The notes under the pieces are model-generated. The model was not told the origin of the DNA. It made no database searches and saw only the letters and a program-made list of their open reading frames with translations. From the NCBI GenBank assembly GCA_015059685.1, contig SUZW01000002.1, forward strand, positions 1 to 64,000: DNA of 64,000 nucleotides, read 5' to 3'. This DNA comes from Rikenellaceae bacterium. Lineage in GTDB: Bacteria; Bacteroidota; Bacteroidia; Bacteroidales; Rikenellaceae. The position numbers and the translations under genes are program-made. Below, piece after piece: positions 17,602 through 25,967 of this stretch; within the stretch, counting starts at the first letter, position 1; the number at the start of each line of letters is the position of its first letter.

Positions 17602-18612
17602 ATGATACGCTACTACGAAGATATAGATATTACATCTCGCAACTCGTTTCATGTGCGACAGAGGGCCAAACGACTTGTCGAGTTCGATCGAGCAGAGGAG
17701 CTGCCCGAGCTTTTTGCCAAATATGGCACCGAGAGTTGGTATGTGTTGAGTGGAGGCAACAATATCCTCTTCACGAAGGATGTCGAGTCGCTGCTTATTG
17801 TGCCGTGTGATGACCGCATCGAGATACTCGACGAGAACGCCACGACGCTTCGAGTGAAGGTTGGTGCAGGTGTCGAGTGGGACGACTTGGTGGCCTGGGC
17901 TGTCGAGCGTGAGGCGTGGGGCATCGAGAACCTCTCGCTGATACCGGGCAAGGCGGGTGCAGCCCCCGTGCAGAATATCGGAGCCTATGGCGTGGAGGCG
18001 AAGGATGTCATCCGTGCCGTGGAGATGTACTTTGTTGATGGCGGCAACTTTGTAACCTTGGCAGCCGAGCATTGCGACTTCGGCTACCGCGAGAGCGTCT
18101 TTAAGCACTCGTTGAAGGGCAGGGTAGTCATCACAGCTATCGAGATTGAGCTCTCGAAGGTGGCAAACCCTCGTTTGGGTTATGGCGATGTGGTGCGTGA
18201 GGTCGAGGCACGAGGCGGTGCTACGATAACCAATATCCGTGATGCGATATGCGCCATTCGTCGCTCGAAATTGCCCGATACGGCTGTGTTGGGCAATGCG
18301 GGGAGTTTTTTTAAGAACCCTATTGTTGAGCAAGCGGTGGCAGAGAAGTTGTTGGCGGAGTATCCGGATATGCCTCACTACCCCGCACAGGAGGAGGGCA
18401 AGGTGAAGCTGGCTGCAGGGTGGCTTATCGACAAGGCCGGAATGAAGGGCTACAAGAGGGGCAATGTCGGTGTTCACGAGCGTCAGGCGCTGGTGTTGGT
18501 AAATCTCGGAGGTGCCACAGGTGGCGAGGTTATAGAGTTTGCCTGGGAGGTTGTGGCAAAGGTGAAGGAGAGGTTCGGTATCGAGATTTCACCCGAGGTA
18601 AATGTTTTATAA
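17602..18612 (+). CDS. murB: UDP-N-acetylenolpyruvoylglucosamine reductase
   Basis: 336 residues, type I MurB. The FAD-binding segment is YVLSGGNNILFTKD, with the pyrophosphate-binding stretch NLSLIPGKAGAAPVQNIGAYGVE. The catalytic C-terminal region holds GNAGSFFKNPIV (the Ser that protonates the substrate) and AAGWLIDKAGMKGYKRG. It reduces UDP-GlcNAc-enolpyruvate to UDP-MurNAc with NADPH, the step before the MurC reaction encoded at 30067. Unlike other mur genes here it lies outside the division cluster. A repeat-rich 115-bp spacer separates it from tilS. Confidence 0.93.
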   Translation: MIRYYEDIDITSRNSFHVRQRAKRLVEFDRAEELPELFAKYGTESWYVLSGGNNILFTKDVESLLIVPCDDRIEILDENATTLRVKVGAGVEWDDLVAWAVEREAWGIENLSLIPGKAGAAPVQNIGAYGVEAKDVIRAVEMYFVDGGNFVTLAAEHCDFGYRESVFKHSLKGRVVITAIEIELSKVANPRLGYGDVVREVEARGGATITNIRDAICAIRRSKLPDTAVLGNAGSFFKNPIVEQAVAEKLLAEYPDMPHYPAQEEGKVKLAAGWLIDKAGMKGYKRGNVGVHERQALVLVNLGGATGGEVIEFAWEVVAKVKERFGIEISPEVNVL

Positions 18613-18615
18613 AAA

Positions 18616-18723
18616 AGCTAATGGCTAATGGCCAACGCTGCTATTAAGCCGAGGGCAGAGGCTGCTTGCAGACTTTGCCGAGGCGGAGCAGTGAAGACCA
18701 AAGGTCAATAGCTGATGGCTAAA
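18616..18723. repeat. GCTAATG-type repeat spacer between murB and tilS
   Basis: Begins with two 7-bp units GCTAATG (18618-18631) and ends TAGCTGATGGCTAA before the tilS start. The middle contains a GCCGAGG direct repeat (18648 and 18678). The same unit in reverse complement (TTAGCCA) forms the array at 29889-29923 upstream of ftsQ. No hairpin with a T-tract, so not an obvious terminator. Confidence 0.5.
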
Positions 18724-18727
18724 GATT

Positions 18728-20080
18728 ATGCAGACAGAGGCACTATTGCGAGGTTTCGAGGAGTATGTCGAGCGACACGAGCTATTCTCACACGAGGATA
18801 AGATACTGCTTACGGTGTCGGGCGGTGTCGATTCGATGGTTATGCTCACGATATTTGTACGCTTGGGCTACAATGTCGGTGTGGCGCACTGTAACTTTGG
18901 GTTGCGTGGTGTCGAGAGCGACGAGGATACAGAGATGGTGCAGAGAGAGGCGGAACGCTTGGGTGTGGTGTGCCACACAAAATGCTTCGATACGAAGGGC
19001 GAGATGGAGCGTTCGGGTGACTCGATGGAGATGGTGGCACGACGACAGCGCTACGAGTGGTTCTATGAGTTGTGCGACACGGAGGGCTATACCGCAATAG
19101 CGGTGGCACACCATACCGACGACTCGATCGAGACCTTCTTCATAAACCTTATCCGTAGCACGGGCTTGCGAGGCCTGACGGGCATAAATCGCCAGTTGGG
19201 GCGTGTCGTGCGACCGATGTTGTTTGCCACACGCAAGGATATATTGGAGTTTGCCGTGCACAACAAGGTGCCATATCGTGAGGATTCGTCGAACCTCTCG
19301 ACAAAGTACCTGCGCAACAAGATACGACTTGGTCTGCTTCCGACACTGCGGGAGATAAACCCGAAGTTTACGGCCGTGATGCGTGGCAACCTCTACAGGC
19401 TGAAGGATGCCCAGAGCTTTATAGATGCCTCGATAGGGCGTATTCGTGAGGCGGTGGTGCATCGTGAGGGCGATATCGACATCATAAATATAGAGGATAT
19501 AGACCCGATATACCCACGAGAGTTTGTCTTGTACGAACTTCTCAACTCGACCTACGGCTTCAAGGGTGATATCGTGGAGGAGCTCTATCGTGCGGTTAGG
19601 AGTGGCTCGACATCTCGTCGTTTCTACTCACGAGACTATTGCGCCTACCTCGACCGAGGCCGAGTTATGGTGGCACCGATAACCGAGGAGGATGACTGCG
19701 AGGTCGAGGTCGATGCCTTTGCTATGCGCAGCTACTGCGGTAACTCGGTGCTCTACTACGAGCATACCGATATCGACAATGTGTCGGAGTACAACCTTCC
19801 GGCCGAGGTGGCACTGCTCGATGAGGCGAAGTTGCAGTATCCGTTGCGCCTGCGTCGCTGGCGTGATGGCGACAGCTTCGTGCCGTTTGGTATGGCTGGC
19901 CGCAAGAAGGTGGGTGACTTTTTGACCGACCAGAAGGTGCCGCTTGTGGAGCGAGGCCGACAGTTTGTGTTGCTCTCGGGCGAGGATATCGTTTGGGTTG
20001 TGGGTCGTCGTGTCGATGACCGATACAGAATAGGCTCGAAGACCGAAAATATACTTAAAATCACAAAATATACCATCTAA
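18728..20080 (+). CDS. tilS: tRNA(Ile)-lysidine synthase
   Basis: 450 residues. An N-type ATP pyrophosphatase domain carries the PP-loop VSGGVDSMVML (about residues 30-40), followed by AVAHHTDDSIETFFINLIR. The TilS C-terminal domain includes LRRWRDGDSFVPFGMAGRKK and SDFLTDQK-like VGDFLTDQKVP. It converts C34 of the minor isoleucine tRNA to lysidine, changing its decoding from AUG to AUA; this is essential in most bacteria. Six bp before holA, forming a likely tilS-holA-aminotransferase operon. Confidence 0.93.
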   Translation: MQTEALLRGFEEYVERHELFSHEDKILLTVSGGVDSMVMLTIFVRLGYNVGVAHCNFGLRGVESDEDTEMVQREAERLGVVCHTKCFDTKGEMERSGDSMEMVARRQRYEWFYELCDTEGYTAIAVAHHTDDSIETFFINLIRSTGLRGLTGINRQLGRVVRPMLFATRKDILEFAVHNKVPYREDSSNLSTKYLRNKIRLGLLPTLREINPKFTAVMRGNLYRLKDAQSFIDASIGRIREAVVHREGDIDIINIEDIDPIYPREFVLYELLNSTYGFKGDIVEELYRAVRSGSTSRRFYSRDYCAYLDRGRVMVAPITEEDDCEVEVDAFAMRSYCGNSVLYYEHTDIDNVSEYNLPAEVALLDEAKLQYPLRLRRWRDGDSFVPFGMAGRKKVGDFLTDQKVPLVERGRQFVLLSGEDIVWVVGRRVDDRYRIGSKTENILKITKYTI

Positions 20081-20086
20081 GACACT

Positions 20087-21154
20087 ATGGCCGAGAAGGT
20101 TACATTCTCTTCGTGCGAGGCGGAGTTTTTGCGTATCATGGGCGATATTCGCTCCCGTAAGTTTGCACCTATATACCTGTTGCAGGGCGAGGAGTTTTAC
20201 TTTATAGATGCTCTGTGCGACGCCTTTGCCGAGGGGGTTATGGAGGAGGCGATGCGAGCCTTCAACCAGATTGTGCTCTACGGCAACGACACCGATGGTG
20301 CTACGGTGGCAAGTTACTGCCGACAGTTGCCGATGATGGGTGAGTACGAGGTTATCATCGTGAAGGAGGCGCAGCAGCTCGATAAGATTGAGCATCTGCT
20401 CGCCTACACTGCTTCGCCCCAACCTTCGACAATACTCATTTTGTGCCATAAGGGCAAGTCGCTCGATCGTCGCTCGCAGCTCTACAAGAGTATCAAAGCC
20501 GGTGGCGTGGTCTTCGACTCGGTGAGCCCTCGTGACTACGAGGCAGAGCGTTGGCTCACGGGCTTTGCAGCGCAGCGTGGCCTTACACTCGATGCGGCAA
20601 GCAGCAAGATTTTGGTGGCTCATCTCGGTGTCGATATATCGAAGATAAGCAACGAGTTGGAGAAGATTGCCGTGTCGTTGCCGGCCGACTGCAAGCGTGT
20701 CACTCCCGAGCATATCGAGAACTATATCGGCATATCCCGCCAATTCAACAACTTCGAGTTGAGCAATGCCGTGCTCGACAGGAGGGTTGAGCAGGCGCTG
20801 CGTATTGCGCAGTATATGGGCGAGAACCCCAAGGCCTATCCGCTGCTGTTGAGCGTGAAGGTCCTCTACGAGGCCTTTCGTCAGCTCTTCATCTACAACT
20901 ACTTGGCGTGGGACTCTCGTCGCAATGGCCGTGCTATGCCGTCGGATGCGGAGCTGTGTAAGATACTGCGATTGGGTAGCCCCTACTTCCTGAAGGAGGT
21001 GGTGCGACGAGCTGCGTTGTGGCCAAATTCGAAGGTCTTTAATATTATAGGCCTGACCTGCGAGTACGATGCCAAGAGTAAGGGTATCGACGATGGCGGT
21101 GCCTCGAATGGAGAGCTGTTGCGAGAGTTGTTGCTCAAAATATTTATGCTTTGA
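20087..21154 (+). CDS. holA: DNA polymerase III delta subunit
   Basis: 355 residues. It has the weak AAA+-like fold of HolA with IYLLQGEEFYFIDALCDAF at the start, YEVIIVKEAQQLDK (Walker B-like) near residue 90, and ILVAHLGVDISKISNELEKIA typical of the clamp-loader delta subunit. It opens the sliding clamp during loading onto primed DNA. Its stop overlaps the next ATG by one base (TGATG), indicating translational coupling. Confidence 0.88.
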   Translation: MAEKVTFSSCEAEFLRIMGDIRSRKFAPIYLLQGEEFYFIDALCDAFAEGVMEEAMRAFNQIVLYGNDTDGATVASYCRQLPMMGEYEVIIVKEAQQLDKIEHLLAYTASPQPSTILILCHKGKSLDRRSQLYKSIKAGGVVFDSVSPRDYEAERWLTGFAAQRGLTLDAASSKILVAHLGVDISKISNELEKIAVSLPADCKRVTPEHIENYIGISRQFNNFELSNAVLDRRVEQALRIAQYMGENPKAYPLLLSVKVLYEAFRQLFIYNYLAWDSRRNGRAMPSDAELCKILRLGSPYFLKEVVRRAALWPNSKVFNIIGLTCEYDAKSKGIDDGGASNGELLRELLLKIFML

Positions 21155-21867
21155 TGTCGGCTATACCTTATATATATGAATATATCCGCTGCCGTGGCTT
21201 TGCTCCTCTCTATGTGGAGCAACATTTGGCACGCTTGGAGGAGTTGTCACGACGACTCTTTCTGTCGGGGTGTGGCATTGGGCGTGAGGTGTTGGAGCGC
21301 AAAATCGAGGATGCACTACGGGAGGGCGGCTACTCGGAGCGACACACCAACGCAGTGCTGGTGCGACGATATATCGACGGTGGGATTGAGGTTGAGTGCG
21401 TAGATAATTTTTATGACACCTTCTCGTTGCGTGCCGTGCGCCCACAAGGGTATGTGTGCCACCTCTCGGGGAATGCGGTGTTACAACCGACCTCGGCAAA
21501 GGCGGCAGCACTTGCGCTCCATCGTGCCACGGCCGAGATTAGCGACGAGGGTGTTGCGGTATGGCTCTCCGATACGGGCGAGGTGAAGGCTATAGATGGT
21601 GGCTCGGTGGTGGTGGTATTCGACGATGAGATACGCTTCTCGCAGTCGGGCTCGGGCGTGGAGTTCGAGTTGGCGTACCGTGCAGCGCAGGGTGGGCGAC
21701 GCAGGGTGTGCCGAGGCGAGATTTCGCACGAGGATATAGCCCGAGCTAAAGAGTTGCTCTACATAGATTATCGTGGCATCACGGCTCTGCTTGTGTGCGA
21801 AGGACGACACTATATGGATATCGTGGCAGAGCATATAGCTCGGCAAGTGGCTGATAGAGAGCGATAA
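21154..21867 (+). CDS. Class IV aminotransferase-like protein (PabC-like, atypical)
   Basis: 237 residues from the ATG overlapping the holA stop. The start (YIYEYIRCRGFAPLYVEQHLARL) and layout resemble aminodeoxychorismate lyase or branched-chain aminotransferase folds. The second half has LQPTSAKAAALALHRA, where the Lys could hold PLP. The usual cofactor-phosphate block (TEGSxSNIF) reads KAIDGGSVVVVF, so the active site is altered. The product of a true PabC would be 4-aminobenzoate for folate. Activity is uncertain; a diverged member of the fold is the safest reading. Confidence 0.65.
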   Translation: MSAIPYIYEYIRCRGFAPLYVEQHLARLEELSRRLFLSGCGIGREVLERKIEDALREGGYSERHTNAVLVRRYIDGGIEVECVDNFYDTFSLRAVRPQGYVCHLSGNAVLQPTSAKAAALALHRATAEISDEGVAVWLSDTGEVKAIDGGSVVVVFDDEIRFSQSGSGVEFELAYRAAQGGRRRVCRGEISHEDIARAKELLYIDYRGITALLVCEGRHYMDIVAEHIARQVADRER

Positions 21868-21900
21868 GCGATTTTTTCTACAAAAAATATAAACACTCGG

Positions 21901-21939
21901 GGTTTGCAATGATATATATTTGTTGCAAACCTTTTTTTT
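21901..21939 (+). terminator. Terminator hairpin with a promoter box in its loop
   Basis: Stem GGTTTGCAA (21901-21909) with TTGCAAACC (21923-21931), followed by eight T. The loop contains TATATTTG at 21915-21922, a match to the -7 consensus placed 23 bp before the ATG at 21946. The same 39 bp can therefore end the holA operon and start the next gene. Confidence 0.75.
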
Positions 21940-21945
21940 GTTGCT

Positions 21946-22566
21946 ATGAGAAAAATACTGTTTTACTACTCGGTGGGTGTCACACTTGCACTCATCGTCT
22001 GTGGCGTTATCATTCGCCACACTTCGGGCGAGGTCGTACGACTTCGCAACAATCAGGAGGCTCTGACCTCGGAACTTACAACCTATCGTACCCGCTTGGC
22101 GCACTCGGCCGCCTCGGTACAGGCACTGCAACTTCGGCTCGACGAGTTCCGTGAGGCTCGGCAGCGTGATGCCGAACGGATTAAGGCGCTCGGAGTGAAG
22201 CTACGCCGTGTCGAGAGTAGCACGAAGCTCTCGACCTCGACGAGGCTCGATGTGCGAACACGGGTGCAGGAGGTGCCGATACCCAAAGATACCCTTGGGG
22301 CTATGGTGACGGATACGGTGCAGATGTTTCGTTGGAGCGATGCCTGGGTGAGCGTCGAGGGCGAGATTTGCCGAGGCGAGGTGGCCTGTCGTATCGAGAG
22401 CAGGGACACCCTGCATCAGGTTGTACATCGTGTGCCACGACGCTTCCTCGGTATTCCCTACGGCACGAAGGCCATACGGCAGGAGATTGTGTCGTCAAAT
22501 CCGCATACGAAGGTGGTCTATGCCGAGTATATAGAGCTGCATCGCCGAGGTCGTGCGAGGCGATAG
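21946..22566 (+). CDS. Membrane-anchored coiled-coil protein of unknown function
   Basis: 206 residues, not recognised with confidence. One transmembrane helix lies at about residues 4-23 with a short cytoplasmic start. A long Arg/Leu/Glu-rich coiled coil follows (about 25-85, RLRNNQEALTSELTTYRTR), then a mixed region with two short beta-like segments and a basic C-terminus (HRRGRARR). Topologically it resembles phage spanin-type or DUF6549-type proteins, but no phage genes are nearby. It has its own promoter in the terminator hairpin upstream. The stop is 6 bp from the convergent MATE gene. Confidence 0.7.
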   Translation: MRKILFYYSVGVTLALIVCGVIIRHTSGEVVRLRNNQEALTSELTTYRTRLAHSAASVQALQLRLDEFREARQRDAERIKALGVKLRRVESSTKLSTSTRLDVRTRVQEVPIPKDTLGAMVTDTVQMFRWSDAWVSVEGEICRGEVACRIESRDTLHQVVHRVPRRFLGIPYGTKAIRQEIVSSNPHTKVVYAEYIELHRRGRARR

Positions 22567-22571
22567 GGGTG

Positions 22572-24002
22572 TTAGCGACGGAGTCGCAGCTCCTCACTCC
22601 GCATCTTGCGCATCTGCCATACGAAGAACGAGAAGGCGAGAAGTATGGAGGCACTATCGGCTATAGGCATCGAGATCCACACGCCGTAGGCTCCCAACAT
22701 ACGAGGCAGAGTCCAGAGCAGCGGCAACAAGAAGATGAGTTGTCGTGTGAGCGAGGTGATGATGGCAAGTTGCGCCTTGCCGATATATTGGAAGAAGCCT
22801 CCGACAACAATCTGGAAACCGACGAGTGGGAACATCATCGTCACGAGGTGCATACCTTGTGTTGCAGCCTGCACCATAAGGCTCTCGTCGCCACCCTTCG
22901 CACTATCGACGAAGATGCGGGCAATCGACTCGGGAAATATCTGCGCCAGCAGAAAACCTATTGTCGAGATGGTCATACCGACACCGATAGTCATAAAGAG
23001 TGCCTTGCGGACACGGCCGTAGTTGCGGGCGCCATAGTTGTAGCCAACGATGGGCTGCATACCCTGATTGAGGCCCTGTATAATCATCACAAAGAGGAGA
23101 ATAACCCTATTTACGATGCCGTAGGCTCCGACATAGAGGTCGGCAGCACCACTCTCTCGTGGCACGATATCCGAAACGCCCATACCGCCATAGCGCAACA
23201 TCGCACTATTTACGAAGGCCGCCACGGTCGAGGCGCAGAGGTTCATCAAGAATGGGGCAAGACCTATCGAGAGTATCGCTGCTATAATCTTTCGGTCGAA
23301 GCGGAAGGCCTCACGCTTGAAGCGTATAAACGACTTGCGTGAAGAGAAGTGCGACAGCGCAATGCAGAACGCCACAAACTGCGCTATCACCGTAGCTGCT
23401 GCCGAGCCACGAATGCCCCAACCAAACTTGAAGATAAAGAGGGGGTTCAAGATTATGGTTATGGCGAATGTGGTGAGCGTTATGTACATCGCCTTGCGAG
23501 GGTAGCCCGACGAGCGTATCATATCGTTCATACCGAGGTAGAGGTGGGTGATGACATTGCCGAGGAGTATAATCTGCATAAACTCTCGCGCATACTCCAA
23601 GGTCTCGGCCGAGGCTTTGCCACCACTAAAAACCATCAAAATCTCGTCGAGGAAGAGCAGCATCACCGCCATTATCGTGAGGCCGATGACGATGTTGAGT
23701 AGTATGGCGTTCGTGAGGGTCTTTTCGGCTGCAGCCCTGTTGCCCTCACCGAGGCGCAACGATATGCGTGCGCCAGCACCCACACCCACCATCGCTCCAA
23801 AGGCCGAGCTGATGTTCATTATCGGCATCGTTATCGCCATACCCGCAATGGCGGCACCACCGACACCATGCCCTACGAAGGCGCTGTCGATGATGTGGTA
23901 GAGCGACGACGAGGTCATTGCTATAATCGCCGGTATGGCGTAGTTGAATAGCAACTTACCAATGTTGTCGGTACCGAGTGATAATGTTGTCGATTTGCTC
24001 AT
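22572..24002 (-). CDS. MATE family efflux transporter
   Basis: 476 residues with about 12 hydrophobic segments in two homologous halves, the MATE layout. The start NIGKLLFNYAIPAIIAMTSSSLYHIIDSAFVGHGVG and the mid-segment QGLNQGMQPIVGYNYGARNYGRVRKAL are typical of the NorM/DinF-type MATE group. It would export cationic or amphiphilic compounds coupled to sodium or proton entry across the inner membrane. A -7 box TACATTTG lies on the minus strand at 24013-24020, only 10 bp from the start. Convergent with the upstream unknown gene. Confidence 0.92.
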   Translation of the reverse strand: MSKSTTLSLGTDNIGKLLFNYAIPAIIAMTSSSLYHIIDSAFVGHGVGGAAIAGMAITMPIMNISSAFGAMVGVGAGARISLRLGEGNRAAAEKTLTNAILLNIVIGLTIMAVMLLFLDEILMVFSGGKASAETLEYAREFMQIILLGNVITHLYLGMNDMIRSSGYPRKAMYITLTTFAITIILNPLFIFKFGWGIRGSAAATVIAQFVAFCIALSHFSSRKSFIRFKREAFRFDRKIIAAILSIGLAPFLMNLCASTVAAFVNSAMLRYGGMGVSDIVPRESGAADLYVGAYGIVNRVILLFVMIIQGLNQGMQPIVGYNYGARNYGRVRKALFMTIGVGMTISTIGFLLAQIFPESIARIFVDSAKGGDESLMVQAATQGMHLVTMMFPLVGFQIVVGGFFQYIGKAQLAIITSLTRQLIFLLPLLWTLPRMLGAYGVWISMPIADSASILLAFSFFVWQMRKMRSEELRLRR

Positions 24003-24026
24003 CTTTGCGGGACAAATGTAGTGAAT

Positions 24027-24590
24027 TTATCCTATGGTTGCGACGATATGTTCGCCTCGAACCTCCACTTTAACCTCTTTGTGAAGCCCATTCGGTAGTT
24101 GGGCCTCAATGAGTTGCGAGGTAGGAGAGTAGCCTACTATCGAAATTTCGCTTTTTAAGTCCAAATTGCCTCGTCGGTAGAATTTGTATAGAGCCTCCTT
24201 GGCGCACCAGACCTTTGCCAACCAATCCGTGTCGGCAGAGAAGGCTCGCTCCTTGTCGGTCATATATCGTGCGCTCACACCCTCGAAGTTGCGACTTCGC
24301 TCCTCCACATCTACGGCACAAGGGGAGTCCGAGATAACCACGGCAACCAAATCTCGGCAGTGCGACACACTTATATGGGTGTCGGAGTTGCCGACTACGG
24401 GTGCGCCCCACTCATCGTAACCTATTGCGCAGTCGCCGCCGAGCTCTCGCCTTACGATGTTGCGCCAGGCGAGCACTTCACGACGACGATGAGCAGAGGA
24501 GAAGGCCTCGACAAACGCTTTGTCCTCGGCCGTAGCCCCCTCACGCAACGCCTCCTCCGTGGCTATAGGTTCGATGAAGAGCCTAACCAT
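24027..24590 (-). CDS. 4'-phosphopantetheinyl transferase superfamily protein
   Basis: 187 residues with the two family motifs: ISVSHCRDLVAVVIS followed by CAVDVEE (magnesium-binding Asp and Glu), and WCAKEALYKFY. It transfers phosphopantetheine from CoA to a serine of carrier proteins. The short length is closer to AcpS/HetI-like single-unit members than the 230-residue Sfp type. It overlaps the end of gldE by 8 bp, so translation is probably coupled. Bacteroidota genomes often keep such a gene beside gldE. Confidence 0.85.
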   Translation of the reverse strand: MVRLFIEPIATEEALREGATAEDKAFVEAFSSAHRRREVLAWRNIVRRELGGDCAIGYDEWGAPVVGNSDTHISVSHCRDLVAVVISDSPCAVDVEERSRNFEGVSARYMTDKERAFSADTDWLAKVWCAKEALYKFYRRGNLDLKSEISIVGYSPTSQLIEAQLPNGLHKEVKVEVRGEHIVATIG

Positions 24591-25869
24591 TGCTCTGCAA
24601 TATAATCTTAATCTTATCTATGCGACGACCATCCACCGCCTCGACAATGAAGCGGATATTGTGCGCTTCGACCTCGTCACCCTTTTTGAGGAAGTTGCGC
24701 TTTATCTCGAGCATCAGGCCGGCAATGGTCTCGGCACGCCCCTGCACATCCTCGAAGAGGTCATCCTCGAGGTCGAGGACACGCAACATATCGACGATAT
24801 GTGTCTTACCCTCGAAGAGGTAGGTGTTTTCGTTGAGGCGACGATAGAACGACTCCTCGACATCACTCTCATCGGATATCTCGCCAACGACCTCCTCCAA
24901 TATATCCTCCAACGATATCAAACCCTGCGTAGCACCATACTCATCGACCACGATGGCCATGTGGAAACGCTGCTTCTGGAAATCCTCCAACACGGCATTT
25001 ACCTTGCGGTGCATAGGCACAAAGTATGGCTCACGGATAAGCTTCTGCCAGCCGAAGTCGTCGCCCTTGCCGATATGCTCCAGGAGGTCTTTGACAAATA
25101 TCACACCCTTGATATGGTCGAGGTCCTCGTCATAGACCGGAAGTCGCGAGTAGCCAGTCTCGGTTATCACACGCTTAACCTCGGTGAAGGTCATCGTCTG
25201 CTCCACGGCCTCGATATCCATTCGTGGGCGCATAATATCCTCGACCTCACGAGATGTGATGCTCACAATACCCGAGAGTATCTTCTGCTCCTCGCTATCC
25301 TGCTCGGTGGTCATATCCACGGCATCGGCCAACTCCTCGATAGAGATATTCTCCGTGGCGGGCGAGGCGAAACGCTCGATGCTGCCACCCGTGCGCACCA
25401 AGATGTAGGTGATGGGGTATAACAACCAACGCAACAGCAGCAGTGGTTGCGAGAAGGTGAGGGCGATGCGTATATTTGCCGATTGCGCCACGATTTTGGG
25501 TAATATCTCACCAAAGAGCAACAGTATAAATGTTGCAAGAACGCCCGTGAAGAGGAACTCCATGGTGGCATTGTTGAACTCGAACATCGAGTCTATAATT
25601 GCCGTAGTACATATAACGATGGCGATATTCACCAAGTTATTCACCACGAGTATTGTTGCCAACAACTCGTCGCCACGCTTCAGTAGCTTTATAACCCCCT
25701 CCGACGACAGCGTGCCACGGGACTTGATATCTCGCAGGTCGGCAGGCGACAGCGAAAACAGAGCCACCTCCGACGACGACATCATACCCGATAACAGCAA
25801 AAGCAGTATCGTCACCACAATCAGCAATATGGTCTCGGGCGGACACCCAAGAAACTCTACAAAATTCAT
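24583..25869 (-). CDS. gldE: GldE-like CNNM/CBS-domain membrane protein
   Basis: 428 residues. Three to four transmembrane helices occupy a DUF21/CNNM domain (residues 10-190, including SGMMSSSEVALFSLSP). A CBS pair follows (DIMRPRMDIEAV; VVDEYGATQGLISLEDILEEVVGEI), then a CorC/HlyC-type C-terminal domain. This is the architecture of GldE, associated with gliding and SprB export in some relatives, although the family is also linked to magnesium or cobalt handling and occurs in non-gliding gut species. The role here is uncertain. Located downstream of ftsZ on the same strand, with a possible terminator between. Confidence 0.82.
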   Translation of the reverse strand: MNFVEFLGCPPETILLIVVTILLLLLSGMMSSSEVALFSLSPADLRDIKSRGTLSSEGVIKLLKRGDELLATILVVNNLVNIAIVICTTAIIDSMFEFNNATMEFLFTGVLATFILLLFGEILPKIVAQSANIRIALTFSQPLLLLRWLLYPITYILVRTGGSIERFASPATENISIEELADAVDMTTEQDSEEQKILSGIVSITSREVEDIMRPRMDIEAVEQTMTFTEVKRVITETGYSRLPVYDEDLDHIKGVIFVKDLLEHIGKGDDFGWQKLIREPYFVPMHRKVNAVLEDFQKQRFHMAIVVDEYGATQGLISLEDILEEVVGEISDESDVEESFYRRLNENTYLFEGKTHIVDMLRVLDLEDDLFEDVQGRAETIAGLMLEIKRNFLKKGDEVEAHNIRFIVEAVDGRRIDKIKIILQSNG

Positions 25870-25879
25870 ACTTCTCTAT

Positions 25880-25959
25880 TTTATTATTAAACCGCAGCCC
25901 CACACTTTATTATTAAACCGCAGCCCTACACTCCGCTACACCTGCAACTTTGTAGGGCT
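25880..25959. repeat. Two tandem 26-bp repeats and a hairpin between ftsZ and gldE
   Basis: 25880-25905 and 25906-25931 are copies of one 26-bp unit (starting TTTATTATTAAACCGC) with one C/T difference. The second copy supplies AGCCCTACA (25922-25930), which pairs with TGTAGGGCT (25951-25959) across a 20-nt loop. On the minus strand this hairpin follows the ftsZ stop and is followed by TAATAATAAA, so it may weaken read-through into gldE. Confidence 0.6.
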
Positions 25960-25967
25960 ACAACTCT

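Noticed and set aside
18612..18727. Small RNA gene between murB and tilS
   Set aside because: Repeat content is clear, but no TAnnTTTG box lies upstream and no hairpin with a T-tract ends it.
21946..22566. Phage spanin gene
   Set aside because: Topology fits, but there is no holin, endolysin or other phage gene nearby; left as unknown.
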